Source: Reticulitermes speratus
Taxonomy: Eukaryota; Arthropoda; Insecta; Blattodea; Rhinotermitidae
Length of the DNA stretch: 64,000 nucleotides
NCBI GenBank assembly: GCA_021186555.1
Contig: JAJKFL010000011.1
Location: 3,107,501-3,171,500, forward strand
Direction of reading: 5' to 3'
A program made the position numbers and the translations under genes. Below the pieces are notes generated by a model. The model saw only the letters and a list, made by a program, of their open reading frames with translations. It did not search any database and was not told the DNA's origin. Below are positions 21,831 to 32,959 of the stretch, piece after piece. Position 1 is the stretch's first letter. Every line of letters starts with the position of its first letter.

Positions 21831-22190
21831 ATGACACTCGTAGCAGGACTCTCATTAACACTTGAGCTCAGCTTAGCAACAGCCTAATGCAGAGCTTGAT
21901 TCCGGGGCGTAGTGAGGGGAACGGCAGGGCAATGCCCCCAGGTCCATCCTGTCTGACAGATCGCATGTTCAGCTCGTAAACTTTAAAACGCAAAATGTTC
22001 TGACCGATCCAAATAACTGCGTGTAGCATGACTAATTTATTAATTCTTACAGAAAGTTCGATCGGTATATTGATTAGGCTATTGTTTGAAAGACAGGGGG
22101 ATTTGGGTTCGATTTAAGCAGATGCAGCAACCTTTTCTTTTCCTCAGAATTCATACCGGCTCTGGAATTTGCAGCCTTTCCTGTCTGATG
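21831..22190. other. Unassigned spacer
   Basis: 'ccggggcgtagtgagggg' at about 21902 resembles a hAT-type end, but no partner or duplication was found. Confidence 0.2.
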
Positions 22191-22191
22191 G

Positions 22192-22320
22192 AAATGCTGG
22201 GCTCTTTACCCGGGGTTGAAGGGCTCGGGAGGTGAAACTGGACCACTCACCTCCATCTAGCACAATAGTGCATGGAGTTATACCTCCGTTCATCCATACT
22301 TCTTTATGGCGCCCTTTTTA
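22192..22320 (+). mobile_element. Possible D-type SINE body fragment
   Basis: 'ctctttacccggggttgaag', 'gaccactcacctccatctag' and 'gttatacctccgttcatc' follow the order of D-type body blocks, with strong divergence. Confidence 0.35.
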
Positions 22321-22737
22321 GTTCAGCAAACAACAAATTTGTCGTTATATACAGAAGCCGTCGACTGACGTTGACAATATGGATGTCAGTAGAAGAAACT
22401 TATTTCAGCCGTATTGCGTCTGAAGTATTCTTGCCGTGTTAATACACAGAATGGCGCAAAAGTTACTTGACTCTCGATGTTTAAGAAGAGAATAGATACG
22501 TTAATTTGTGTACAGAATGCGCAGGGGTTATGGAAAGAACTAGACAGTGTGTCAATGTAGAAACAATATAGTTTGAACGGTTAAAATATACAATAAATGT
22601 AAGCATTTTGTCAGTATACTTCAATGAACGTGTTGCGTCTATTGTCAGGTGGCCTGTGCATCACTCTGTATAAGGAACAGAGAATAAGCATATGGTATCA
22701 ACATATAAGGAAGAATAGTTTTGTAGTGAAAATATAA

Positions 22738-23352
22738 GGTAGGGCGCCGACATGCAATTTTTCAGTTCTGCAATCGTTTGATTCCGAGATGCCGTGCCCC
22801 GCTCACATATGCAATCAAACGATCGGCCGACTGACGTAGCCGCACACATGCGATAGATTCCGATTCAGTTGCAACATGGACTTCGTGGAGGTGGCTTGTA
22901 TCTGTGCCCTCGGAATTTCGAGGAAAAGAAAACTGAAGAATAAAAGACGATTTTGGGTGCATCCACTAACAACTCAACGCTTGTTAAAAGGACAGTTTCA
23001 TAAAATTTATGAAATTTAGGGGACATCGGAGGATAAAATCAATTAATTTACCAATTAGTAATAAAAGTTTATTAGCAGACATAATAAAAAAAGAAATTAA
23101 CTTATCTTGTTCTAAGAGCAAAGACATGTTGCTTGCTTTAGTTATAAGAAGAGACTGTTTTGTTGCATGCGAGCGGACGTCCATTGGATCCTGTGGTTTA
23201 CAAAACGATTGCTGTTGGTTTGTGGAAAATTAGAAACTAAACAGTTGGCAGACTAAACGGTTGCAAGTCGGCGGAGTCCCATTTAACTCTTCGGTTGTTA
23301 TTCATGCAATCAAACCGTTGCGCAACTAAAAATTGCATGTCGGCGCCCTACC
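22738..23352 (+). mobile_element. PIF/Harbinger-type element with TAA TSD
   Basis: The inverted termini begin GGTAGGGCGCCGACATGC, extend over about 25 bp, and are flanked by TAA at 22735-22737 and 23353-23355, as expected for PIF/Harbinger. The 615-bp element contains one recognisable transposase exon and no catalytic domain. Internal subterminal motifs 'gcaatcaaacgatcgg' and 'gcaatcaaaccgttgcgc' occur in opposite halves. Confidence 0.85.
22876..23019 (+). pseudogene. Harbinger transposase N-terminal fragment
   Basis: A 47-codon frame starts MDFVEVACICALGISRKRK. It contains KNKRRFWVHPLTTQRLLKGQ, then FHKIYE, the N-terminal signature of Harbinger transposases (RR.WVHP followed by a G.FH.LY-type block). 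It stops at 23017-23019, before any DDE residue. Loss of the rest of the gene makes it non-functional. Confidence 0.75.
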
Positions 23353-23355
23353 TAA

Positions 23356-23625
23356 GGAAATTAGGATTATCGTTTCATCAACATAAGAAGGGAAAGAGAG
23401 GATTGTGTTGTCCGCTACAACTGGGTGTCTGTCATAGCGGCATGGCGCGTCCTCTGGTTGCAGAGAGAGAAGACCGCCTGCAGATACGAATGGTAGCTGC
23501 CAATGTACTAATAAGCCTTCGCGGAAAGCAAAAAGGGGTGGCCCTGCAGCTTTGGATGTAAACGAGGCTTTAACAAATCCTCACCGTACAAACTTAGCAT
23601 GTTACGACATTTCAAAAAGCCTCAA
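23356..23625. other. Unassigned spacer
   Basis: Frames at 23295-23561 and 23552-23785 (+) carry no recognised domain except where they enter the LINE fragment at 23630. Confidence 0.25.
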
Positions 23626-23629
23626 ACTT

Positions 23630-23860
23630 GGGCATATTTTTGGAACGAGGTTATTAAAGCATGTGGCAACTATGAGGGATAGGAGTGCATACAGAATTTT
23701 GGTGGTGAAACTAAGAGAAAGAGGCCACTTGAAAGTTGTAGACGTAGATGGTTGTATAGTTTTAAAATTAATCTTCAAGATATAGGATGTGAAGGTTTGC
23801 GTTGAATTCATCTGGCTCTGATTAGGAATAAGGATCAGGCCTTTGCAACTTTTTTCCATA
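23630..23860 (+). pseudogene. LINE ORF2 C-terminal fragment (family 2)
   Basis: RLLKHVATMRDRSAYRILVV then LRERGHLKVVDVDG corresponds, with decay, to the GHVARMG...[15 protein letters not shown] segment at 47547-47858. It is followed by a 'ggctctgattaggaataaggat' version of the conserved 'ggctcaggatagggac' tail. Confidence 0.6.
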
Positions 23861-23986
23861 AAATGAAGGAGTTTCTTGATTACCCGGGGAAAGATTTGTT
23901 GTTCAGGAAGAGCTCTGTTCCGTGGTGTTAGTTAGTTTATCAGTTGTTAGAAGTTTTATTTATGTATACACATATGCAAGCAAAAG

Positions 23987-24293
23987 AGGGCGCGCGGTGG
24001 CGCAGTTGGTTGAGGCACTACACTACAAACCGGAACGTCGCGGGTTCGATTCCCGATGGTGTCATTGGAATTAATTCCTTGACATAATCGTTTCGGTCGC
24101 ACTATGGCCCTGGGGTCGACTCAGCCTCTAACAGAAATGAGTACCAGGAATATTTCCTGGGGGGTAAAGGCGGCCGGTGCGTAGGGCTGACAACCTTACC
24201 ACCTTAATGTGCCGATTGTCTACAAATCTGGGAGCCTCAACGTCCTGGACCCCTCAGGGCCTGTCTAGGCCTGTAATGGGGTTGCTTTACCTT
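23987..24293 (+). mobile_element. E-type tRNA-derived SINE with TSD
   Basis: The head 'gcgcggtggcgcagttggtt' (A-box) is followed by 'gcgggttcgattcccg' (B-box). The body includes 'actatggccctggggtcgac', 'ggtaaaggcggccggtgcg' and 'ggcctgtaatggggttgc'. ATATGCAAGC.AAA is duplicated at about 23972-23985 and 24294-24307 with one mismatch. A headless copy lies at 41112-41332 (-). Confidence 0.85.
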
Positions 24294-24390
24294 ATATGCA
24301 AGCTAAAATAGGCGTTTGGTGTCACCATACTAGGAAAAACACGCTTGTTGTATTATCACTATGGATCACAGGAAGACAATAATTGAAAAT

Positions 24391-24695
24391 AAAGGTAATG
24401 GTAATGGTAAAGGTAAAATTAAATTTGTTCCTGTCCGAGCCATAAAGGCATGTACGGGGAGCGGATTTGTAGCCCCACTAATTCTTAACCTAGGCATTAG
24501 ATAGAAGTGAGCGTTCAACTTTACGATCCGGCCGGTTTACTTCTCGGGAAATAGTACCAATACCCGCTAAACAGGAGGCTGGTTGTGCCCCTGAACCAGT
24601 ATAGACATTTTGTAGAAGAGAAACATCTCCTGCCTTTGCCGGGAATCGAACAGTACATTGTCCAGCCCGTAATATAGTGCAGTAATTGGATAGAA
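24391..24695 (-). mobile_element. D-type SINE, diverged full-length copy
   Basis: The minus strand has the head with B-box GGGAATCGAACAG, 'cagcctcctgtttagcgg' and a tail of GGTAAT/GGTAAA repeats at the left end, as in the D-type copies at 27001-28057 and 49589-49866. Divergence is high. Confidence 0.65.
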
Positions 24696-24699
24696 AGGA

Positions 24700-25110
24700 A
24701 AAACTTATGTCGTTAGGAAAAAGACAAAAGTGTGGCACGCAAATAGACATGTTGCTATATCCTAATAGGCTAATACTTCGGCAGAGAAGGCACGCATATC
24801 TCAATTATTTATCGGCATATGAAGTTTCATTGTTGTGTCAGAAGAGTTAATGTCCTAATTACCACTGTTTCAGTGAGTATTTTTTTTTATTTATTAAAAG
24901 TTTTGTTGACAGTACCAAGTTACATCAATAGAGAATACAATAATAGTAATCTGTTGTGCCTTTTACCAACTTCCATTTCGCCTAGGAGCAGGAACTTAAC
25001 CCTGGCCGCCATGTAGAAGATATTCCGGATCGTAATTGTAGTGAAAAACCGCACAGAAGAAACACTATCTTACTTCAGTGAGTGATGAAGGTTGTAATAC
25101 GTATAGAAAG
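24700..25110. other. Unassigned spacer
   Basis: Nothing recognised on either strand. Confidence 0.3.
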
Positions 25111-25124
25111 TACGGTGGCTTGCT

Positions 25125-25378
25125 ATCCCAGTGGCCGCGTGGTCTAGGGCGTGAGTCTGCGGGCGCTCGCTTGCTGGGAGAGCGGGTTTGTATCCCGCCG
25201 GGGGTATGGATATCTGTCTGTTGTGATTGTATTGTGTTGTCAGGTAGAGGTCTCTGCGTCGCGATGATCACTCGTCCAGAGGAGTCCTACCTAATGTGGT
25301 GTGTCTAAAAGTGTGTGATTGCGAACATTCGATATTGAGGAGGCCTTGACCCATTAGAGTCTGTTGCGCTATGGAAAA
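25125..25378 (+). mobile_element. B-type tRNA-derived SINE
   Basis: The full head ('cccagtggccgcgtggtcta') has a decayed B-box (GGTTTGTATCC). A complete body and an A9 tail follow at 25374-25382. A probable target duplication of ggcttgcta/gtcttgcta lies at about 25117 and 25391. Confidence 0.85.
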
Positions 25379-25389
25379 AAAAATAGTGT

Positions 25390-26060
25390 CTTGCTAGATT
25401 CGATTGGCGTGGCATATTTGTAATGAGGTAAACAAAACTGAGAAATTGGTTTAAATGATATTTCTGGGCTGGAGAACGCGTAGACATCAGCTGATAATAA
25501 AAAATATTATTAAAAAAACGACTGAATTTAGAAGATTCAAGTTTGGGGCTTCTTCAGCAGGCAAGGACATTTTTGAGCTTTCATTTTCTTGTAGCTGCTT
25601 AAAGATGCCTTGGATCGAAAGCTTCTATAGATTCAAAGCACGTCATCATGTGATGCAGAGAAAAAGGGCACAAAGGCGCACTCAAAATTATGTAGCAATG
25701 CTTCCCCGTTCACGTTTTTCTCAAGGACTCTGTAGAAGTGGCGCTCATTCAATGAAGGTATGTTCTCAAGAAACTTGAAGTGCGTAAATCTTCTTTACAA
25801 GATATTTCAAAGGACTATAAAGTTACTAATAAGTTTATAAGGTAACTATAAATTTATATTACCTGATATTGAAACTAATGGAAAAAGGGAAGAAAGAGTA
25901 AACGGAAATAAAAATAAGGAAGCAATAAAGAAAATGAAGAAATGAATGGAAGTTAGAGGGAAGAGAAAGATAGAGGGAGATAAGTAGAGAGAGAATCTTT
26001 GACTTGGTCGCAGGATATTTCTTGGAGCTAAACTTATTGCTCATGTTATTGACTTTAAAC
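25390..26060. other. Unassigned spacer
   Basis: A 107-codon frame at 25455-25778 (+) contains SFYRFKARHHVMQRKRAQ. No family was recognised. A purine-rich tract lies at 25870-25990. Confidence 0.25.
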
Positions 26061-26061
26061 T

Positions 26062-26264
26062 GCAATTGAACTCGGTTATAACGTCATGAAAAAGACTGAA
26101 TATTTTGTGTCGTTATAAACGAGTGTCGTTATAAACGAGTGTTGTTATAACCGAGGAATGTAATGTTATGGTTAACAGTGAGGAATTAATTGGAACCACA
26201 GACAATCTGACGTTATAGACGAGGTGTGGCATAAACCGATGTCGTTTTACCCGGGTTCGACTGT
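26062..26264 (+). mobile_element. TA-flanked MITE with 'CAGTCGAACTCGGTTATAACG' type ends, copy 1
   Basis: Inverted ends ('caattgaactcggttataac' and 'ccgggttcgactg') surround repeated 'cgttataaacgagtgt'. The same element lies inverted at 39639-39828. The ends resemble Tc1/mariner/pogo-type MITEs. No coding capacity. Confidence 0.6.
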
Positions 26265-26987
26265 ATATTTGTGATAACGGATGAAAGATTGAGATAAGAA
26301 GCAAGTAAGACTTTTCAACAAAACTGCAGATAGAAGGGTGTGGAGAATGCAAAAATGGGGAGGGAGCTAACAGAAAGTACACAATAGAAAAAAATAAGAT
26401 TAGAAGAAATGTATTTGTCTAATGCAAGAGGTCAACCAGCTTACTAAAGTCTTTCACATATATCTCTGACGTACCATGGTTAAATCCCCACCGGAAGACA
26501 GTGGTGTTTACCGTTGTTTTCTCCAGTCACTCCAGGCGAAATTCGCTGTATTAGTTACTTCAGTTTGCCATTTATCTTCCTCTGAAATTCTTTAGGCTTC
26601 ACCGTATAGACGTAATACCTCTTTCTTCTCAACTAAACGATATCTGCAATTAATGCAAAAATTCTGTAAACCAATAATACGTCTTTCCAAGGTGTCAGTG
26701 AGCAGTAAACAACAATGGATTAAAATGGTCCGACAGAGGGTAACATTTTGTATGTTTATTGAATTTACTGCAGCAAACTGTACAATTTATATCTACGTAT
26801 TACACTAGTATAGAAATGTATAGTTGAAACTTTTAAAGGAAAAGTTTTGCATACAACACAGCAGCATTTTTACCGTCACACAAAGTCATTCGTATTAATG
26901 TTAATTACTCATTTCACGACACTCAGTACAACAAAATGCACAGTGCTGTTCCCATATATTTTATACACTATTACATTATTACTTTGA
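26265..26987. other. Unassigned spacer
   Basis: AT-rich with no recognised element. Confidence 0.3.
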
Positions 26988-27000
26988 ACACTCCTACATA

Positions 27001-28057
27001 GAGGGTCGGTATAGCGACTCGCTACGGGCTGGACGGTCCGGGGATCGAATTGCCGATCCCAGTGGCCGTGCGGTCTAAGGCGTGGGTCTTCGCCCGCTCG
27101 CTTACTAGGATCGTGGGTTCGAATCCCACCGGGGGCATGGATGTTTGTGTTGTGTTAGATGTATGGACGATAGCATGAAACATAAGGTGACATGCAGGAC
27201 AAAAAGGACCTCAACAGTACAAATGGATTAAAGGGGAAAACCCAGGAATTAATTAAAAAAAAAAAAAAAATCCCACCGGGGGCATGGATGTTTGTGTTGT
27301 GTTGTAAAAAGACGGTTGTGGACCGTAAGTGACATGAAAAGGACGAAAAAGGATTAATACAGAACAAAAAGGGATCAAAGGGGAAAACCCAGGAATTAGT
27401 AAAAAAAAAAAAAAAATCCCACCGGGGGCATGGATGTTTGTGTTGTGTTCGTTGTAAGGACGGTAATATGGAACGTAAAGTGACATGAAGGACGAAAGGA
27501 GTTAAACAGTACAAAAATAGATCAAAGGGAAAAAACCCCGGACAGGCAAAAAAAAAAACCCCACCGGGGCATGGATGTTTGTGTTGTGTTTGTTGTAAGG
27601 ACGGTAATATGGAACGTAAAGTGACATGAAGGACGAAAGGAGTTAAACAGTACAAAAATAGATCAAAGGGAAAAAACCCCGGACAGGCAAAAAAAAAAAC
27701 CCCACCGGGGCATGGATGTTTGTGTTGTGTTTGTTGTAAGGACGGTAATATGGAACGTAAAGTGACATGAAGGACGAAAGGATTTAAACAGTACAAAAAT
27801 GGATCAAAGGGGAAAAACCCCGGACAGAAAAAAAATCCCTGTAGGGGCGAGATTTTTCGCAGCCGTCCAGACCGGCCCTGGGGCCCACCCAGCCTCCTAT
27901 ACAATGGGTACCGGGTCTCTTTCCCGGGGGTAAAGCGGCCGGGGCGTGGAGTTGACCACCCACCCTCACCTAGCGCCGAGGTTAAAGAAAGAGTAGAGCT
28001 ATACCTCTACTCCCCCTCTGGGCCTTCGTGGCCTGTTATAGGGAGACCTTTACCTTT
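27001..28057 (+). mobile_element. Composite SINE: D-type SINE interrupted after its B-box by a B/C head and five C-bodies
   Basis: The D-type head (27001-27050) ends at its B-box 'ggggatcgaat'. A B/C-type head (about 27052-27127) and five C-type bodies follow, each starting 'cccaccgggg(g)catggatg' and ending in an A-tract: about 27124-27269, 27270-27415, 27416-27558, 27559-27700 and 27701-27834. The D-type body then resumes at 27835. ACACTCCTACATA is duplicated at 26988-27000 and 28058-28070, enclosing everything. Two neighbouring bodies are nearly identical, suggesting tandem duplication within the chain. Confidence 0.85.
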
Positions 28058-28070
28058 ACACTCCTACATA

Positions 28071-29200
28071 TTTTTATCATCAGAGAATCAAATCAAAGCA
28101 ACACCGCACAAAATCAACAAAATTTGCAAAGAGTAGAAAGGCGTAAAAAAGTCAAAAAGTTAAAATGTAGGAGATTCTTTGTAGTATAGTCGTGTAATGG
28201 ATCTTGGTACACAGTGTCTGGGAGGTAGCCTACGTACTTAACGAACAATACCACAGTATTCAAAGTGATATTGTAATATAAATTTCTAAGGAACAGTATT
28301 GTGCATTTTGTTGGTGTGAGTGCTGTGAATTGGTTATCGACATAAGCACGGAACGAAAATATAAAGTTGATTAGTCATATTAATAAGGCCACATATTTCA
28401 ACCAATCACAGTAATCTACAGGACATCCGGCATCATAAAAAGTGAAAATATTATGATTGCATTAAAATATGTGTTAAATAGACTGAGATTTAGATCTTAC
28501 AAATTTATATAGTACATGCAGCTTGTCATTGTATTGCTATTAACAGAGATTGTTAATAAAATGTGAAATATTAGCTATGTTAGAATTATTTTGCACAATA
28601 TTATGATGATTTAAAATTCGATTACAATTTTCCTGGTGGATTCTTTTAATTTGTGGTGTGTAAGAAGTATCCGTTTGTAATTATTATGGTATAGTACTTT
28701 GATTAATTATTAAAATAATATAATAAATTCTACGATATAAGTTTGTCGAGATTTTAATATTCGTTAAGTTTAATATTACTCATTTAGTGTTTTTTTAATG
28801 AAATTATATTTAGAAAATATTCTAAATTTATACACATTTGGCGAATGCCAATATGTTATTAGCAGTATATCTACATTCACACTATACTAATTCACTTTTT
28901 TTAAAATTATAACAGCTTTATTTTCAGTTTTCCAACAATTATACACAAAAGATCTACATTTATTTCAAGCCGTGCCATTTACCAGCTTCTGGAGCCTCTA
29001 CTTGGGGGGCCGGAGTCTCCCCTGGCATTTAATTAACAATGACAACTGATAAGTATTAGAGTAGTGAAAATTAACAAAATAGCATAAAAAAACACTACCT
29101 GACACTAATTCACTATGATACACTCCTATAAATTACAAATTACAAATTTGATATCACACTGTCACTAATGTACATGACATGAACTTTAGCATTTACAGAG
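28071..29200. other. Very AT-rich spacer
   Basis: No repeat family, frame or RNA gene recognised over about 1.1 kb. 'ggggggccggagtctcccct' at about 29005 is an isolated GC-rich palindrome-like stretch. Confidence 0.3.
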
Positions 29201-29204
29201 AAGC

Positions 29205-29345
29205 CACATTCTTCGTGGGTTTAGGCGCTTTTCACAAAATTACGAAAAGCGGCTGTTACCTTCGTCATGTCTGTCTTATCTAACCGCATGGACCAACTCG
29301 TCTCCCACTGGACGGATTTATATGAAATTTGATTTATTTTACTCT
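29205..29345 (-). repeat. Dispersed repeat end, inverted copy of 9215-9400
   Basis: 'acaaaattacgaaaagcggc' through 'cccactggacggattta' is the reverse complement, with changes, of the 9215-9345 segment. The flanking foldback may have inserted next to it. Confidence 0.5.
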
Positions 29346-29362
29346 GTAATCACCGTGCATCT

Positions 29363-30041
29363 TTTCACAGTCACTATTTACATACACCAACTGGATGCAA
29401 CTCTATTTAAAAAACTGTATAGTTTTTTTAAAACATATTTAAAAACTTTTTAAAACCCGACATATGTTTCGGCTCTTATAGAGCCATCTTCAGGGGTTTA
29501 TCGTCGTTAAAACTTCATATATTAAAACGTCTTTTTCATTGGTTCACTTCTAGGCAAGGTTTTTCACTTTTCCACTGCTTGGTATGCACAGACACTATTT
29601 GTTATTCGTACTAAAATAATATGTTAATGTTTTGGTAGGTATTGTATTTGATGCATGGTACACATAAGCCAGCCATAGTAAACATACTACAGCATCAGAC
29701 GCGCACACAAACAGTACAGCCTACACCATGAAAAATATAACTTAATGAACAAGATAAACCAGCACCATGCATCAACATTAACATATTATTTTAGTACAAA
29801 TAACAAATAGTGTCTGTGCGTGCCGGGCGGTGAAAAGTGGGAAACCTTGCCAAAAATTGAACCAATGAAAACGACGTTTTAATATATGCAATTCTAACGA
29901 CAATAAACCCCTGAAGATGGCTCTATAGGAGCCGAAACATATGTACGGTTTTAAAAAGTTTTTAAATATGTTTTAAAAAAACTATACAGTTTTTTAAATA
30001 AAGTTGCATCCAGTTGGTATGTGTAAATAGTGACTGTGAAA
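29363..30041. mobile_element. Foldback element with long inverted repeats
   Basis: The ends TTTCACAGTCACTATTTACA and complement pair along about 270 bp on each side (29363-29640 with 29775-30041), leaving a loop of about 130 bp. Near each end is CCTGAAGATGGCTCTATAGG followed by AGCCGAAACATATG. No open frame. The class is uncertain: MITE-like or foldback. No clear target duplication. Confidence 0.75.
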
Positions 30042-30855
30042 TTTGATATTTCAGTATTTTTCGAAAATGTGTTAAGAGAATTCAAGTTTATTTAAAATCT
30101 GACAAGAATAACAGGTGGTTTCTTGAAGAAGTTTGTACATTTATAATACGTCGCCCAGTTCTTCTTAGAATGGGATATGTTTCAGAAATATTTATAGAGA
30201 AAATCAAACTAAAAATTTTGTATTCAGTACGTTTTTTTCCGAAAATCGTGCACAGTAGCTTAGATCAATTAAGCTTCCTGTGTTGTACATTGATCTTTAT
30301 ACCTAATCTGAACTAAATAGAGCGTCGTTAAATAAAATATAATTAAATAAAACAATTTTTGAAACAACGATAATGTGATGTTACACGTTTGTTCAGCTGT
30401 TGCCATATTTAAGATTGTTCCATTTGCATAAAAAATGCGTAATAAATATTGAAGGCTTAAAGACGTCAGTTGTGACCTATATGAAAAGAATTCCTCGGCA
30501 TTTATTTGCAGAGACTGAGAAATTCCAATAAGAACAAGATTAAAATTCGCATTTAGTGGCCTCTTTCAAGGTAAATGCTGATCGGTAAGGTGTAGGAACT
30601 GAGGAAGCACACGAAGATTATAATCATATTTGCTGGTGTCCTAGGCGAGGTTCAAAGCGGACACTTCAGGATTAATGTCTAGAATACTGGGTGACTGGCA
30701 ACGTAATGCCCTAGAGATGAAAATATGAAATATTGCACTTGCTAAATCAAATAATAAAATCCTCATAATATTTTTATCCCGACGTTTGGTTTTGTGGATT
30801 CCACTTTCGCCCATTTGATATGGGGCTTAACCCTCTAAAGCATATTGGTGTGATA
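30042..30855. other. Unassigned AT-rich spacer
   Basis: No gene recognised. 'agcgtcgttaaataaaata' at about 30322 resembles a SINE 3' end and also occurs near 56826 ('gcgtcgttaaataaa'). Confidence 0.25.
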
Positions 30856-30857
30856 TA

Positions 30858-30935
30858 CAGGGCATACACAAAAGAATGGTGCGGTTTCAATGGTTTATTC
30901 AATTGATATCGCACCTTTCTTTTGTGTATGCTCTG
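30858..30935. mobile_element. 78-bp palindromic MITE of the CAGGGCATACACAAAAGAAT family
   Basis: Almost all of it is two inverted arms (CAGGGCATACACAAAAGAAT...). It is flanked by TA at 30856-30857 and 30936-30937. The arms equal the outer part of the transposon at 60339-60926. Confidence 0.85.
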
Positions 30936-31079
30936 TATATAACATAAACCCACACAGTTATATGATCACCTTTTTTTTTAACAATATCAGCAAGATCGGA
31001 AAGGATCAGGGTTTTGCCTATGTTGCGTGGTACAAAATTGTCATTGTCGTTCATCGAAATGTAGCAAACTCGAGGATGC

Positions 31080-31172
31080 AGGTGTTCTGGGATGTGAAGC
31101 CTTGTTGCTGGACCAACTGCAACCGAAGTTCTGAAAACACCCTAGGCCTGAATCATCAACTACACCGCTGTT
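31080..31172 (+). pseudogene. 'FWDVKPCC' dispersed-repeat fragment
   Basis: QVFWDVKPCCWTNCNRSS is a second, shorter relative of the reading at 10173-10484. Confidence 0.35.
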
Positions 31173-32335
31173 GAATCCTCAGATCTTTCACGTAACAAAC
31201 TTACTTTAAAATGGAGTTGATGAAATACAAATTAATGAGAGCATCGCAAGAAATACTTTTAAAGAAAATCTGTAGAAGATTTATGGGTAACATGGAAAAG
31301 TCAGTTTATGGTCTCATGCAAACTAAGTTTCGTTGTGGATCAATATGATTAAAAATCGAAAATTATCGACAAGGTTTAACACAAATCTTCAAACAGAAGC
31401 TCTATGGTAGTCATAAATTTTTATGGTGCAGGTGAACACCATATTTCGTGAAAATCGGTTAAGTGGTTCAAAATGTGTTGTGGGAGACAAAAACCTAGAC
31501 ACACAGAGAGAAAATTGAATTTTAAGGAAGGAAAATATTCTGAAAATAATGGAAATAATTCAGGATAAAAGAAAGAAATAAATAAAAGAAGGAAATGTGC
31601 TATAGAATGAGGTATGTAAATAAGGAAAGAATTTATTATGAAACAACGTGGTAAAGAAGATGACTGTAATTTGGCAAAGAATGAAGGAATTTTTTCTCAT
31701 TAAGGCTTCTAGGAGAGACGAATGTTGCGTGACACATTTTAACATCTGGCATGGCTATTACGTCACGTAGTTCAAATGTATCATTAACTAAATAGTTCAG
31801 AGTAGTTCTGATGACGCTGACGACAGCTGACAGTGCAAATGAATTCTCGGCCTTTTATAAAAGCCGCAAACTCATTGCGGTGTTTAAAAGACCTCGCCAT
31901 TGGACAATATGCTGAGCCATCTGAGTCCACTGCACAATAACATAACCTATTTCTTTAACATAAATTTTATCTCACTACATTTAGGTCTCCGCAGATGTCT
32001 CCTTTTTTTTTTTTTTTAGTTTTATCATTGCAATTTTGTATGCATCTCTGAACTTCCCATGTTAGGTATGTAATCATAAATGTCGCCCTTTGTACTATAT
32101 TTACCCAAAGAGTAAAAGGAAATAGGAGTAGGAACCTTCTTTTCATGCAACTTTCTCCGGGTTCGTGCAACTCCCTACACTTAAATCCAAATATTTCCCT
32201 TAATAATTTGTTTTCAATATACGACTTTCCATTAAGATGAGAGTTTTAAAGTCATATACAGTTAAAACTTATGCGTTCTTCGCGGCTGTTATTTAGATAG
32301 CATGAAGGAACAGAATGAATTCTGAAAGGGATAGC
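31173..32335. other. Unassigned spacer
   Basis: 'tttcgtgaaaatcggttaag' and a following 'gacacacagaga' at 31430-31510 look like a relative of the 9.2-kb dispersed repeat. The rest is unrecognised. Confidence 0.3.
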
Positions 32336-32339
32336 TTTT

Positions 32340-32512
32340 ATAATGTGTGTACGATGTTCTAATGTATGTACTTGTATTTACTGTATGTATTTTGTTTTGT
32401 AATTATGTATAGTTTGTTTTGTATTGTTATTTTTATGTATATTATATGTCCATTTGTATTGTGTGTACTGGTGTAAGGACTACTGCCACCGGGTGAAAAC
32501 CCAATTGCAGTA

Positions 32513-32550
<38 letters not shown>
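32340..32550 (+). mobile_element. 3' end of a retroelement with (TAA)n tail
   Basis: A 'gtgtaaggactactgccacc' then 'gggtgaaaacccaattgcag' block is followed directly by about 12 TAA units. A terminal hairpin (CACCGGGTG / AACCC) with a simple tail is typical of a LINE or SINE 3' end. The family is not assigned. Confidence 0.5.
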
Positions 32551-32552
<2 letters not shown>

Positions 32553-32636
32553 CATTGCTATTCACCATTAACACAACTAAGTATGTTGAATAATACTCGT
32601 ATTGTATTACATTATATTATATAAATGTGTGGCTAT

Positions 32637-32690
32637 ATGTTTCAGCCCATTATATGATGATCTTCAGGCCATTTGAAAAACTTAAAATTC
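32637..32690 (-). repeat. Half foldback-type motif (GTTTCAGCC...GATCTTCAGG)
   Basis: 'tatgtttcagcccattatat' then 'gatgatcttcaggcc' is the same motif class as the foldback ends, without a partner. Confidence 0.35.
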
Positions 32691-32959
32691 GAAATCACAA
32701 TTGCAAATTTTATATGTGGTTCAGTTTGAGATCTTAGACTTATTGCTGCACAATGCCTATCAATAAAATCAACCAATCAACCAGCAACCAGCCAACTTCA
32801 CTGGAGAGCCTTCAGAGACAAAAGGCCGCTGGACACAGGGCAAGCGCATTGTGATTTGTCGGTCATAATCTAAGTTCCAGTACGGTAAACACGCTGTAGT
32901 TCAGATACAAGAAGTTGCTATTGCATTCCCAAAGAGGCTTGTTTAAAATTTGGGTTTCT

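Noticed and set aside
27155-27904. 249-codon minus-strand frame rich in Phe and Pro
   Set aside because: It is the antisense of five SINE C-bodies with their A-tracts (poly-Phe), so not a gene.
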